Positions 25,737-34,451 of a DNA stretch of 64,000 bases are shown here, piece by piece; position 1 is the stretch's first letter; each line of letters begins with the position of its first letter. Position numbers and translations under genes: made by a program. The notes beneath the pieces are model-generated. The model was not told the DNA's origin, ran no database searches, and was given only the letters and a program-made list of their open reading frames with translations. This DNA comes from Bradyrhizobium sp. NP1 (GTDB lineage: Bacteria > Pseudomonadota > Alphaproteobacteria > Rhizobiales > Xanthobacteraceae). The DNA lies in NCBI RefSeq assembly GCF_030378205.1, contig NZ_CP127385.1:2272001-2336000 (forward strand), given 5' to 3'.

Positions 25737-26378
25737 TCACGGATAAAGCCGCGTCTTGGTCCAGGCCTGCCCGGCCGCGGAGCGAGCGAATTCGATGCGG
25801 TCGTGCAGGCGGAACGGGCGGTCGTGCCAGAACTCGAAGCGCAGCGGCGTGATCCGCCAGCCGCTCCAGCCCGGCGGCCGCGGCACCTCGCTGACGATGT
25901 ATTTGGCCGCCACCTTGGCGATCGCCTGCTCGAAGGCGAAGCGGCTCTCGAGCGCCTGCGACTGCTTCGAGGCCCAGGCGCCGATCTGCGCCTGCTTCGG
26001 GCGGGTGGCGAAATAGGCGTCGGCCTCGGCGTCGGTGACCGGGGTCACCGGCCCGCGGATGCGCACCTGGCGGCGCAGCGACTTCCAGTGAAAAAGCAGG
26101 GCGGCCTTGGGATTTGCGGCGAGCTCGCGGCCCTTTTGGCTGGCGGTGTGGCTGTAGAAGACAAAGCCGTCGGCGTCATAGCCCTTCATCAGAACCATGC
26201 GCAGGTCGGGCAGGCCATCGGCGTCGACGGTGGCGAGCGCCATGGCGTTGGGATCGTTCGGCTCGGCCTTGCAGGCCTCGGCAAACCATTCGGCGAACAG
26301 GGCAAACGGTTCCCCGGCCTCGGTGAAATCACCCGATGTTAACGGTGTCGGGTGTTTGATGGAGGTCGTGTCCGTCAT
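25737..26378 (-). CDS. pdxH: Pyridoxamine 5'-phosphate oxidase
   Basis: FMN enzyme of 213 residues that makes pyridoxal 5'-phosphate from PNP/PMP. Family features: [32 protein letters not shown] (FMN/phosphate binding), [28 protein letters not shown], the SKQSQ segment, and the C-terminal [27 protein letters not shown]...RLYP. The start at 26378 (MTDTTSIKH) is inferred from family length; a longer frame begins at 26417. The ribosome site is weak at both. Confidence 0.94.
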   Translation of the reverse strand: MTDTTSIKHPTPLTSGDFTEAGEPFALFAEWFAEACKAEPNDPNAMALATVDADGLPDLRMVLMKGYDADGFVFYSHTASQKGRELAANPKAALLFHWKSLRRQVRIRGPVTPVTDAEADAYFATRPKQAQIGAWASKQSQALESRFAFEQAIAKVAAKYIVSEVPRPPGWSGWRITPLRFEFWHDRPFRLHDRIEFARSAAGQAWTKTRLYP

Positions 26379-26474
26379 TGCTGGAGTTCCGCGTTGCACT
26401 TGCCCGCTGCCCAACACGAGCAGCCGTCCGACGATCGGCTCACCCTATATAGGGCATGGCAGCGGCTTGGCCTA

Positions 26475-26912
26475 TTGGCGATCCGCCCGGCCGGCGCGGC
26501 GGCTGCAGTGATTCTAATCGGTGTTGGCGTCTCCGGCTGCAGCTTTTCCCGCGGCGACGGCGGTCCGTTCGCCAGCGCATCGGACAAGGACGTGACCGGG
26601 GCGGTCGGACCGGCCAAGCCGCCGCCGAGCCCGACCGAGAGCGACCTCGCCTTTGCCCGTACCGCGGCCTCCGACGTGCTGACCAAGGGGACCAAGGATT
26701 CCAGCCAGCCCTGGCAGAATCCGGAGACCGGGGCCCGCGGCTCGGTGACGCCGCTTGCGCAGTCCTATGCCGCCGATGACGGCCGGACCTGCCGGGATTT
26801 CCTCGCAAGCTACGTCAATGGCACCACCGAAAGCTGGCTGCAGGGCGCCGCCTGCAGGAGCGAGCAGGGCCGCTGGGAAATCCATACGCTGAAACCCTGG
26901 CAAAAGGGTTGA
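26475..26912 (+). CDS. RT0821/Lpp0805-type surface lipoprotein
   Basis: Exported lipoprotein of about 145 residues. A lipobox (VSGCSF) follows a hydrophobic stretch. The mature part resembles the 17 kDa antigen-like outer-membrane family (RT0821/Lpp0805): GARGSVTPL, DDGRTCRDFLASYVNGTTESWLQGAACRSEQGRWEIHTL. The start is uncertain: no ATG lies close to the signal peptide, so I use an in-frame TTG (26475); the nearest in-frame ATG is 26352, overlapping the divergent pdxH start. Function is unknown. Confidence 0.75.
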   Translation: MAIRPAGAAAAVILIGVGVSGCSFSRGDGGPFASASDKDVTGAVGPAKPPPSPTESDLAFARTAASDVLTKGTKDSSQPWQNPETGARGSVTPLAQSYAADDGRTCRDFLASYVNGTTESWLQGAACRSEQGRWEIHTLKPWQKG

Positions 26913-26991
26913 ACCGGTCGGCATCTGTCCGTCCGGGGCCGTCCGCCCGTTGCAGAAATGCCACGGAGTCCCCAGATGAGGGCAGTGGAGT

Positions 26992-27149
26992 GGATTTGAC
27001 ATTCGCCACCCGGGAGGGCGCGAGTTCCTGGGGCGAATGCCAGATCCAAACCCCACTGGAAACATATATTTGCTGGTGGTTCTTTGATTCCAACATTCGC
27101 AAGCATGGATGCCGAAACGGGAATGCGAATGTTGGAATCGGACCACCAG
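26992..27149 (+). repeat. Structured dispersed element, copy 2
   Basis: Non-coding element of 158 nt, 59 bp upstream of the dnaJ-type gene, in a 296-bp gap. Hairpin 1 is a 16-bp stem (26992-27007 with 27032-27047; 14 Watson-Crick pairs, one G-T, one mismatch) with GCGAGTTC in its loop. A 25-nt spacer carries AACATATATTTG. Hairpin 2 has a 10-bp stem (27073-27082 with 27140-27149), a TTT bulge (27083-27085), a perfect 16-bp stem (27086-27101 with 27124-27139) and a 22-nt loop. The geometry is identical to copy 1 although most stem bases differ. Confidence 0.8.
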
Positions 27150-27208
27150 GATAGGGCAAAATGCCCTAAGCTCGATTCTCGATTTTTCCCGTGAAGGAGA
27201 CGTGAGGG

Positions 27209-28174
27209 ATGCGCGACCCCTATGAGGTCTTGGGGGTGCCGCGGAGCGCCACCGCTGCCACGATCAAGAGCGCCTATCGCAAGCTCGCCAAGAAGCATCA
27301 CCCCGACAGCAACAAGAACGATCCGAAGGCGGCCGCGCGGTTTTCCGAGATCAACTCGGCGAACGAGATCCTCGGCGACGAGGACAAGCGCAAGCAGTTC
27401 GACCGCGGCGAGATCGACGCCGAAGGCAAGCCCCGTTTCCAGGGCTTTCCGGGCGGCGATCCGCGTGCCGGCGGGGCCGGCGGCTTCCGCAGCTACAATT
27501 TCCGCACCGGCGGTGGGCCGGAAGGCGCGGGCGGCGGCGCCGCCTTCGAGGACATCCTCAACAGCATGTTCGGCGGGGCCGCACGTGGTGCGGGCGCCCG
27601 GGGCGGACGCTCCAGTCCGTTTGAATTCGACACGGGCGGTGTCGGGCTCGACCTCGACCTCTCGGTCGCCATGACCGTGTCGCTGGAGGAGGCGGCGCGG
27701 GGTGGCGAGAAGCGTATCCGGCTGCCGAACGGCAAGGAGCTCAACGTCAAGATTCCGGCCGGCGTCGTCGCCGGCCAGCAGATCCGGCTGAAGGGGCAGG
27801 GCGAGACCGCACCCGGTCACCCGCCCGGCGACCTCCTGATCACCATCAACATCGCCCCGCACCCCTACTTCAAGGTCGAGGGCAGCGATCTGAGGCTGGA
27901 CCTGCCGATTACGCTCTACGAGGCGGTGCTCGGCGGCAAGGTGCGGGTGCCGACGCTAGGCAACGCCGTGGAGCTCTCGATCCCGAGGAACACCTCGAGC
28001 GGTCGGACTTTCCGGCTGAAGGGCAAGGGCCTGCCGCAATCGGGCGGCGGTGCGGGCGATCTCTTCGTCACCACGCGGATCATGCTGCCCGACGGGAACG
28101 ATGCCGAGCTCGAGGCGTTGATGCAAAAGTGGCGGGACGCACACCCCTACAATCCGCGCAGCGCTCTCGGCTGA
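27209..28174 (+). CDS. DnaJ C-terminal domain co-chaperone (CbpA type)
   Basis: Hsp40 co-chaperone of 321 residues that stimulates DnaK. The J domain covers about 2-65 with HPD in KKHHPDSNKND. A Gly/Phe-rich linker (about 70-125) follows, then two C-terminal substrate-binding domains. The Cys-rich zinc-finger region of DnaJ is absent, which makes it CbpA-like. GAAGGAG lies 8 bases before the ATG. Structured element copy 2 ends 59 bp upstream and could lie in its leader. Confidence 0.92.
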   Translation: MRDPYEVLGVPRSATAATIKSAYRKLAKKHHPDSNKNDPKAAARFSEINSANEILGDEDKRKQFDRGEIDAEGKPRFQGFPGGDPRAGGAGGFRSYNFRTGGGPEGAGGGAAFEDILNSMFGGAARGAGARGGRSSPFEFDTGGVGLDLDLSVAMTVSLEEAARGGEKRIRLPNGKELNVKIPAGVVAGQQIRLKGQGETAPGHPPGDLLITINIAPHPYFKVEGSDLRLDLPITLYEAVLGGKVRVPTLGNAVELSIPRNTSSGRTFRLKGKGLPQSGGGAGDLFVTTRIMLPDGNDAELEALMQKWRDAHPYNPRSALG

Positions 28175-28470
28175 CCGCAGAAGCGTTAACGAAGGCTGAT
28201 TTTGCAAAAAAAGGTGCGGCCTCGAAAGGGGGACCAGCGCGGTACCAAACCCCAATCGAGGCCGCTTGCGTCGATCGGCGGATCGAACGCTTCTCATTTT
28301 CTCGTGATCAAGCGGTGCGATAATGAGACGCACCCATGACTTGATTCCAGATTTTCAATGTCCGAATTGGGACACCGGCGCACTGGCGCCCGATTCGCGC
28401 GCAGCGTGCATCCTTCCCGCCGGCGCGGGGCGGCTGCCAAATCCCGCAAGAACTCAGTTTGGGCCGGCCG
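28175..28470. other. Intergenic region with a hairpin
   Basis: A 296-bp gap between the convergent dnaJ-type and anti-sigma genes. A 10-bp inverted repeat (28216-28225 with 28256-28265, GCGGCCTCGA/TCGAGGCCGC, 30-nt loop) lies 40 bp after the dnaJ stop and may help termination. I see no gene in the rest. Confidence 0.45.
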
Positions 28471-29241
28471 TCAGCCGCCGGCTTTTTCCGCCTGGTCGTA
28501 GACCAGCCGCGCCACCTGGGCGAGCCGGTCGCGGTCGGTGCTGCCGCTCACCACATAGCCGACGCCGCGGTCGGTCCAGAACAGGGCGCCGTTGTTGTCC
28601 TGGTGCGTGTAGCGCATCTGGGTCGTCTCGGTTGCCGCCTTGGCCGAGTAGATGGTGAAGCGCTCGCCGGAGGTGCTCTCATACATCAGGAACGAAGCCG
28701 GGCCGGTCGGCCCCGGCAAAAGCCTGCCGCCGACCAGCTTCAGCCCGGCCGAATCGAGCTCCGGCGCATGCACGGTCCAGCCGCAGCGCTTGGTCAGCCA
28801 GAGCTGCAGATGGGCGCGCTCGTTGCCGGGCACCTCGACGGGATGGCGGACCTCGACGACATAGAGGCGGTGCGCATCCAGCGCGTCGAGCGTAAAGCTC
28901 TGGAAGGTCGAGGGCGAAGCTGCCGCGCCATGGGCGATCCAGCCGGCGCCGCCGCCGGCGACGAAGGCGGCAAACGTGGCGGCGATCGCGCCATAGAGCC
29001 ATTTGCGCGGCTGCCGTTCCAGCCGCTCGAGCTCCAGCCGCTGCGGCACCGGCTCGTTGGCGACCGCGTCGTAGCGGGCATGCAGCAGCTCCGCCATGGC
29101 GCGCCACGACTGCACCCGCTCGGCATCGTCAGGATGGGCCGAAAGCCACGCCTCGACATCGCCGCGGCGTTCGGCCGGCAGCTCGTTGTCGACGTAAGCG
29201 TGCAGCTCGTCTTCGGTCACGGGGATCTTGTTGTCGGTCAT
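28471..29241 (-). CDS. Anti-sigma factor
   Basis: Membrane-bound anti-sigma factor of 256 residues. A cytoplasmic N-terminal helical domain (EDELHAYVDNELPAERRGDVEAWLSAHPDDAERV) has the anti-sigma domain pattern but lacks the H-x3-C-x2-C zinc ligands. One transmembrane helix lies at about 82-104 (WLYGAIAATFAAFVAGGGAGWIA). A periplasmic domain of about 150 residues follows. It lies 64 bp downstream of the ECF sigma gene on the same strand, which is the usual operon order and supports the assignment. Confidence 0.88.
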   Translation of the reverse strand: MTDNKIPVTEDELHAYVDNELPAERRGDVEAWLSAHPDDAERVQSWRAMAELLHARYDAVANEPVPQRLELERLERQPRKWLYGAIAATFAAFVAGGGAGWIAHGAAASPSTFQSFTLDALDAHRLYVVEVRHPVEVPGNERAHLQLWLTKRCGWTVHAPELDSAGLKLVGGRLLPGPTGPASFLMYESTSGERFTIYSAKAATETTQMRYTHQDNNGALFWTDRGVGYVVSGSTDRDRLAQVARLVYDQAEKAGG

Positions 29242-29305
29242 CGTCGTCGTCTCTTCTCAAGTCCGCATCGCAAATTGCTCATGAATAATCCCTGCCGCCG
29301 CATCC

Positions 29306-29794
29306 CTATTTCACCCGCCGCAACGCCGGCCGTTCGCCTTCGAGCGAGGCTTTCACATGCGCGCGCGCCCGAGCAAGCCGGGACATTACGGTGCCGATCG
29401 GCACGCCCTGGATGTCGGCGACCTCGCGGTAGCTCAGGCCCTCCAGCATCACCAGCAGAAGCACCGATCGCTGCTCTTCGACCAGCGTCGAAAGGGCGCG
29501 CGAAATGTCGCGGCCCTCGGCCTCGGTGCCGCTGGCGTCGGGATTGTTCTCCAGGAGCGGCATGAATTGCGGCCGCCGCGCCAGCGAGCGCCGTCGGTTC
29601 TTGTTGAGGTTGGTCAGGATCGTGTAGAGCCAGCTCCTGATGTCGCCGCCGAGAAACAGCCGCTCCGAGCGCAGCGCCCGCACCAGCGTGTCCTGCACCA
29701 GGTCGTCGGCGATGTCGGGGTCGCGGGCGAGCGCGCGGGCGTAGCGGCGCAGGGCCGGAATCATGGCTTCGACACTCTGACGAAACGCGCTCAT
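29306..29794 (-). CDS. ECF RNA polymerase sigma factor
   Basis: Sigma-70 family extracytoplasmic-function factor of 162 residues. Region 2 includes DIADDLVQDTLVRALRSERLFLGGDIRSWLYTILTNLNKNRRRS; region 4 is LSTLVEEQRSVLLLVMLEGLSYREVADIQGVPIGTVMSRLARARAHVK with a clear helix-turn-helix. The start at 29794 (MSAFRQSVEAMIPALRR) is where family members begin; 29848 (MLRAAEL) is an alternative that fits the short leader from the candidate ECF promoter upstream. It is paired with the anti-sigma gene that follows. Confidence 0.9.
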   Translation of the reverse strand: MSAFRQSVEAMIPALRRYARALARDPDIADDLVQDTLVRALRSERLFLGGDIRSWLYTILTNLNKNRRRSLARRPQFMPLLENNPDASGTEAEGRDISRALSTLVEEQRSVLLLVMLEGLSYREVADIQGVPIGTVMSRLARARAHVKASLEGERPALRRVK

Positions 29795-29870
29795 CTCAAG
29801 CTCGATCTGCTCGCTCGATTCTCGGGTTAGCTCGGCGGCGCGCAGCATCGCATGATGTGCGCCTATTCGA

Positions 29871-29898
29871 CATAACACCCGGGCAGAGCGGCTATTCC
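29871..29898 (-). promoter_or_regulatory. Candidate ECF (self-regulated) promoter
   Basis: Reading the minus strand, GGAATA and GTTATG are separated by 16 nt, close to the GGAAC-N16/17-GTT pattern typical of alphaproteobacterial ECF promoters. It lies just upstream of the sigma gene (20 nt before the ATG at 29848). Autoregulation of the sigma/anti-sigma operon is inferred from position and pattern only. Confidence 0.45.
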
Positions 29899-30009
29899 GG
29901 CCCGCGGAGGTTGCCGCCGGCAGCGTTAACCAGGCCCGGATTTGGACTGTACCGGGGTAGAGGGCTGGTGTACCTGAAATCCTCAAATCCAGCTTCGATT
30001 GGAAAGCCG

Positions 30010-30828
30010 ATGGCGCAGAATTCATCGTTGATGCAGGGCAAGCGCGGGGTCATCCTCGGCGTGGCCAATAACCGCTCGATCGCCTGGGGCATTGCCAAGG
30101 CCTGCCACGCGGCGGGCGCCGAGATCGCGCTGACCTGGCAGGGCGATGCGCTGAAGAAGCGGGTCGAGCCGCTCGCCAAGGAACTGGGCGGTATCCTGCT
30201 CGGGCATTGCGACGTCACCGATCCCGCGACCATCGATGCGGTGTTCGACGCGGTGAAAGCGCAATGGGGCAAGATCGACTTCGTCGTTCATGCCATCGCC
30301 TTCTCCGACAAGGACCAGCTCGACGGCCGCTACATCGAGACCACCGCCGACAACTTTTCCAGGACCATGCTGATCAGCTGCTATTCGCTGACCGCGATCG
30401 CCCAGCGCGCCGAGAAGCTCATGACCGACGGCGGCTCGATCGTGACGCTCACCTATTATGGCGCCGAGAAATGGATGCCGCACTACAACGTGATGGGCGT
30501 TGCGAAAGCGGCGCTGGAAGCCAGCGTGCGCTATCTCGCCGCCGATCTCGGCGAGAAGAACATCCGCGTCAACGCCATCTCGGCCGGACCGATCAAGACG
30601 CTTGCGGCGTCCGGCATCGGCGACTTCCGCTATATCCTGAAGTGGAACGAGTACAACGCGCCGATGCGGCGCACCGTGACCATCGAGGAGGTCGGCGACA
30701 GCGCGCTGTACCTGCTCTCGGACCTGTCGCGCGGCGTCACCGGCGAGGTGCATCACGTCGATTCCGGCTATCACGTCGTCGGCATGAAGCGCCCGGACGC
30801 GCCGGACATTTCGCTCGCCAAGGAATAG
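30010..30828 (+). CDS. fabI: Enoyl-[acyl-carrier-protein] reductase (NADH)
   Basis: Fatty acid elongation enzyme of 272 residues that reduces trans-2-enoyl-ACP. Typical FabI features: GVANNRSIAWGIA near the N-terminus, HAIAFSDKDQLDGRYIETTADNF, the catalytic pair in YYGAEKWMPHYNVMGVAKAALE, and IKTLAASGIGDF. The start at 30010 (MAQNSSLMQGKRG) fits the family. It is followed after 12 bp by a histidine phosphatase gene, and then aroC, on the same strand. Confidence 0.95.
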   Translation: MAQNSSLMQGKRGVILGVANNRSIAWGIAKACHAAGAEIALTWQGDALKKRVEPLAKELGGILLGHCDVTDPATIDAVFDAVKAQWGKIDFVVHAIAFSDKDQLDGRYIETTADNFSRTMLISCYSLTAIAQRAEKLMTDGGSIVTLTYYGAEKWMPHYNVMGVAKAALEASVRYLAADLGEKNIRVNAISAGPIKTLAASGIGDFRYILKWNEYNAPMRRTVTIEEVGDSALYLLSDLSRGVTGEVHHVDSGYHVVGMKRPDAPDISLAKE

Positions 30829-30840
30829 CTGCGACCCAAG

Positions 30841-31440
30841 ATGCCCGCGCCGACCATCTACTACATCCGGCACGGCCAGACGTCGTGGAACGCGGAAGGC
30901 AGGCTGCAGGGCGTGCAGGACGTTCCATTGAACAGGCTTGGCCGCCGGCAGGCGGCGCGTGCGGGAGAAATCCTCGCTGATCTGTTCGCGCGCGATGGCC
31001 GCGACAAGACCGAGCTTTCCTTTGTCGCCAGCCCGCTTGGGCGCGCGCGCGCGACCATGGAGCTGGTGCGCGGCGAGCTGAAAATGCCGCCCGCCGACTA
31101 TGCGCTCGACGCGCGCCTGCGGGAGATCGGTTACGGCATCTGGGAGGGCTCGACGCTTGCGGAGATGCAGGCCGCCGATCCCGCGCTGTTTGCGCGCCGC
31201 CAGGCGGAAAAATGGACAGTGGCCCCACAGGGCGGCGAGACCTATGTGCAGGTCCAGGCGCGCGTGACGGACTGGTACAATGAGCTCACGTCGGACACGG
31301 TGGCCGTGGCGCATGGCGGCACGGCGCGGGCGCTGATGGTGGCGCTCGGCCTGGAGACGCCGCTTTCTGCCGCCGACCTCCCGATCGAGCAGGGCGCGGT
31401 CTATCTGTTCCGCGACGGCGGGGTGAGCAAATATAGTTAA
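30841..31440 (+). CDS. Histidine phosphatase family protein
   Basis: Phosphoglycerate-mutase-like phosphatase of 199 residues. The catalytic RHG motif is IRHGQTSWNAEGRLQG, the second Arg is in ASPLGRARATM, the Glu in LREIGYGIWEG and the second His in VAVAHGGTARAL. It starts 12 bp after fabI and is probably in its operon. Substrates of this family range from phosphoglycerate to cobalamin precursors, and none can be assigned here. Confidence 0.92.
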   Translation: MPAPTIYYIRHGQTSWNAEGRLQGVQDVPLNRLGRRQAARAGEILADLFARDGRDKTELSFVASPLGRARATMELVRGELKMPPADYALDARLREIGYGIWEGSTLAEMQAADPALFARRQAEKWTVAPQGGETYVQVQARVTDWYNELTSDTVAVAHGGTARALMVALGLETPLSAADLPIEQGAVYLFRDGGVSKYS

Positions 31441-31535
31441 GGCTAATTCTGCGGGTCTTACCGGGTCTTGTCGTCGCCTTCCACGCGCGTTACCACAGTC
31501 AGTATTGACTGAGATCTGTCGAGCAAACGCAGCAC

Positions 31536-32624
31536 ATGTCCCACAACACCTTCGGCCATCTGTTCCGGGTCACGACCTTTGGCGAGAGCCACGGGGTTGC
31601 GATCGGCTGCGTGGTCGACGGCTGTCCGCCCTTGATCCCGCTCACGGCGGAGGACATCCAGCGCGACCTCGATCGCCGGCGCCCAGGGCAGTCGCGCTAC
31701 ACCACCCAGCGCCAGGAGGCGGATGCGGTGAAAATCCTGTCGGGCGTGATGGCGCATCCCGAAAGCGGCGTGCAGGTGACGACGGGCACGCCGATCGCGC
31801 TTCTGATCGAGAACACCGACCAGCGCTCGAAGGACTATTCCGAGATCAAGGACAAGTTCCGCCCCGGTCACGCCGACTTCACCTATGAGGCCAAATACGG
31901 CCTGCGCGACTATCGCGGCGGCGGGCGGGCCTCGGCGCGCGAAACCGCAAGCCGCGTCGCGGCCGGTGCGATCGCGCGCAGGATCCTGCCCGAAGTCACG
32001 GTGCGCGGCGCGCTGGTACAGATGGGGCCGCACAAGATCGATCGGGCGAAATGGGATTGGGACGAGATCGCCAAGAATCCGTTCTTCTGCCCGGACAAGG
32101 ACAAGGCGGCTTTCTTCGAGACCTATCTCGACGACATCAGGAAGAAGGGCTCCTCGATCGGCGCCGTGATCGAGATCGTGGCGGAGGGCGTGCCGGCCGG
32201 CCTTGGCGCGCCGATCTATGCCAAGCTCGATGCCGACCTCGCGGCAGCGATGATGAGCATCAACGCGGTGAAGGGGGTCGAGATCGGCTCCGGGTTCGCC
32301 GCGGCCGAGCTGACCGGCGAAGAGAACGCCGACGAGATGCGCATGGGCAACCAGGGCGCGAAATTCCTCTCCAACCATGCCGGTGGCGTTTTGGGCGGCA
32401 TCTCGACCGGCCAGCCGGTGGTGGCGCGCTTTGCCGTGAAGCCGACGTCGTCGATCCTCACCCCGCGCCGCACCGTCGATCGCAAGGGCGGCGACACCGA
32501 CATTCTGACCAAGGGCCGCCACGACCCTTGCGTCGGCATCCGCGCCGTCCCCGTCGGCGAGGCGATGATGGCCTGCGTGCTGGCCGATCACTTCCTGCGG
32601 CACCGCGGGCAGGTCGGGCGCTGA
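31536..32624 (+). CDS. aroC: Chorismate synthase
   Basis: Last enzyme of the shikimate pathway, 362 residues: it converts EPSP to chorismate using reduced FMN as a cofactor. Signatures: [18 protein letters not shown] at the N-terminus, [20 protein letters not shown], and [22 protein letters not shown] near the C-terminus. The length is standard. It lies 95 bp after the phosphatase. Confidence 0.96.
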   Translation: MSHNTFGHLFRVTTFGESHGVAIGCVVDGCPPLIPLTAEDIQRDLDRRRPGQSRYTTQRQEADAVKILSGVMAHPESGVQVTTGTPIALLIENTDQRSKDYSEIKDKFRPGHADFTYEAKYGLRDYRGGGRASARETASRVAAGAIARRILPEVTVRGALVQMGPHKIDRAKWDWDEIAKNPFFCPDKDKAAFFETYLDDIRKKGSSIGAVIEIVAEGVPAGLGAPIYAKLDADLAAAMMSINAVKGVEIGSGFAAAELTGEENADEMRMGNQGAKFLSNHAGGVLGGISTGQPVVARFAVKPTSSILTPRRTVDRKGGDTDILTKGRHDPCVGIRAVPVGEAMMACVLADHFLRHRGQVGR

Positions 32625-32735
32625 AGGCCGGATAAAGGCGCAGCCATCCGATCGCCAGCCGGACGGCTTCCTGCATCGCAACGCTCGCGCGCCCGGCTTG
32701 ACCTTGTCGCCGGGAGGGCCGCAAATGCGGTGGTC

Positions 32736-33923
32736 ATGGATGCATCGAAGCTGCGAGAGCTCACCGAATGGCTGGTCGATGGCGCCCCGTCGGCGCGCAG
32801 CCCGGTTGCGCTCCTGACCGAGACCTGCGAGCGACTGGTCGCGGCCGGCGTTCCGCTCTATCGCGCCGCGGCTTTCGTAAGGACCCTGCATCCTGACGTT
32901 TACGGCCGCAGCTTCGTCTGGCGGCGGGGAGCCGAGGTTGTCGTCAACACCGCCGATTTCGATATCAGGGAGCAACCCGAGTGGCAGCGCAGCCCGCTGT
33001 CGCTTCTCTACGGCAGCGGACAAGAGGTGCGCTACCGGCTTGATGATCCCGAGAGCAGGCGCTTTCCGTTCTTCGACGACATGCGCGCCGAAGGCGTCAC
33101 CGACTATATCGCGCTGCCACTGTCGTTCACCGACGGCAGCCTGCACGCCTCGAGCTGGACCACGCAGCAGGCGAACGGTTTCACCGACGAGCAACTGGCA
33201 GCGCTGCGCGCGATCGTGCGTCCGTTCGCCCGGATCGGCGAGATCTTCGCGTGGCGGCGCACCGCGGCCTCGCTGCTCGACACCTATGTCGGCAACCGTG
33301 CCGGCGAGCGGATCCTCGCCGGCCAGATCCGGCGCGGCCATGCCGAGACCATGCAGGCCGCGATCTGGCTGTCGGACCTGCGCGGCTTCACCGCGCTGTC
33401 CGACCGGCTGTCGCCCGAGATCGTCGTCGACATCCTCAACCAGTATTTCGACTGCCAGGTGCCCGTCATCCGCAAGTTCGGGGGCGAGATCCTGAAGTTC
33501 ATGGGCGACGGGCTGCTGGCGGTGTTCCCGATCGCGCGCGACGACAGCAATCTGCGCGAGGTCTGCGGCCGCGTGCTCGAGGCGGCGCGTGAGGCACGCA
33601 CCAATGTCGATGCGATGCAATATCCGGGCGCGGAAGAGCCGGAGCGCTTTCGGTTCGGCGTCGCGCTGCATATTGGCGGCATCCTGTTTGGCAATATCGG
33701 CGGCTCCAGCCGGCTCGACTTCACCTGCATCGGACCGGCGGTGAATCTGGCGGCGCGGCTCGAGAAGATTGCCGGGCGCCTCAAGCGCACGGTCGTGGCC
33801 TCCGAAGCCTTTGCCGGCGCCTGCGCCGAACGCTGGGCCGACCTTGGCGAATTCCCGGTCGCAGGATTCTCCCGGGCGGCGCGGGTGTTCGGGCTTTCGG
33901 AGGAAATCTCGGCCGACGCCTAG
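32736..33923 (+). CDS. Class III adenylate/guanylate cyclase with N-terminal sensory region
   Basis: Cyclase of 395 residues. The N-terminal ~190 residues form a GAF-like region (VPLYRAAAFVRTLHPDVYGRSFVW to FTDEQLAALRAI). The catalytic domain has metal Asp residues in WLSDLRGFT and KFMGDGLLAVF, with FGVALHIGGILFGNIGG and NLAARLEKIA. No transmembrane segment. ATG 32736 is used; a GTG two codons upstream is in frame. This is the second class III cyclase in the window, besides the one at 5001-8327. Confidence 0.9.
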   Translation: MDASKLRELTEWLVDGAPSARSPVALLTETCERLVAAGVPLYRAAAFVRTLHPDVYGRSFVWRRGAEVVVNTADFDIREQPEWQRSPLSLLYGSGQEVRYRLDDPESRRFPFFDDMRAEGVTDYIALPLSFTDGSLHASSWTTQQANGFTDEQLAALRAIVRPFARIGEIFAWRRTAASLLDTYVGNRAGERILAGQIRRGHAETMQAAIWLSDLRGFTALSDRLSPEIVVDILNQYFDCQVPVIRKFGGEILKFMGDGLLAVFPIARDDSNLREVCGRVLEAAREARTNVDAMQYPGAEEPERFRFGVALHIGGILFGNIGGSSRLDFTCIGPAVNLAARLEKIAGRLKRTVVASEAFAGACAERWADLGEFPVAGFSRAARVFGLSEEISADA

Positions 33924-34046
33924 TCAGGACGCTGACTCTTTGGCCCGCAGCCGGTCCGCCTTGCCGGCGAGCGGGGCGCGGATACGATGCCGGCGCCCCT
34001 TGTTCGTGCTATGATGTCCTCAGAACAAGAGAACAGGGAGGACGCC

Positions 34047-34376
34047 ATGCATACCCTCGTTCCCAGTGATCGCGTGGAGCACGTCTGCGTCTTTGGGCGC
34101 GATGGCACAAAGCTCGGCATCATCGAGCGACTGATGCTCGACAAGGCGAGCGGAACGGTGGCCTACGCCGTGATCAAGACCGGTGGGCTCTTGGGCAGCC
34201 ACCACCACCATCCGGTCCTGTGGAGGGCGCTCAGATATGATCCCAGGCGCCAGGCTTTCGAAACCGAGCTGACCCTTGACGATCTGCGAGCCGGCCCGTC
34301 CGAGTTCGACGAAGATGCCTTCGACTGGGGCGACCGCTCGCGATCCTATCCGCATCCACACTACTGGACGGTGTAG
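34047..34376 (+). CDS. PRC-barrel domain protein
   Basis: Small cytoplasmic protein of 109 residues with a PRC-barrel-like beta domain (LVPSDRVEHVCVFGRDGTKLGIIERLMLDKASGTVAYAVIKTGGLLGSHHHHPVLWRAL). The C-terminus is acidic then aromatic (FDEDAFDWGDRSRSYPHPHYWTV). GGGAGG lies before the ATG at 34047. PRC-barrel proteins bind RNA or photosynthetic reaction centres; the role here is unknown. Confidence 0.82.
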   Translation: MHTLVPSDRVEHVCVFGRDGTKLGIIERLMLDKASGTVAYAVIKTGGLLGSHHHHPVLWRALRYDPRRQAFETELTLDDLRAGPSEFDEDAFDWGDRSRSYPHPHYWTV

Positions 34377-34380
34377 TGGA

Positions 34381-34428
34381 GGATCTGACGTTCGCTGGCT
34401 GTTTGCCGCGATTCCTTGTGCGAACGTC
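34381..34428 (+). repeat. Half copy of the structured element (hairpin 1 only)
   Basis: GGATCTGACGTTCGC here matches the left arm of hairpin 1 in copy 2 (GGATTTGACATTCGC) with two changes. The right arm GCGAACGTC (34420-34428) pairs perfectly with GACGTTCGC (34387-34395). The loop contains GCGATTCCTT, similar to GCGAGTTCCT of copy 2. Hairpin 2 is absent: the clpS stop lies 23 bp further on. It sits between convergent genes and may now act as a terminator. Confidence 0.5.
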
Positions 34429-34451
34429 AAGCGCAGCCACGTCGTTGCCCG

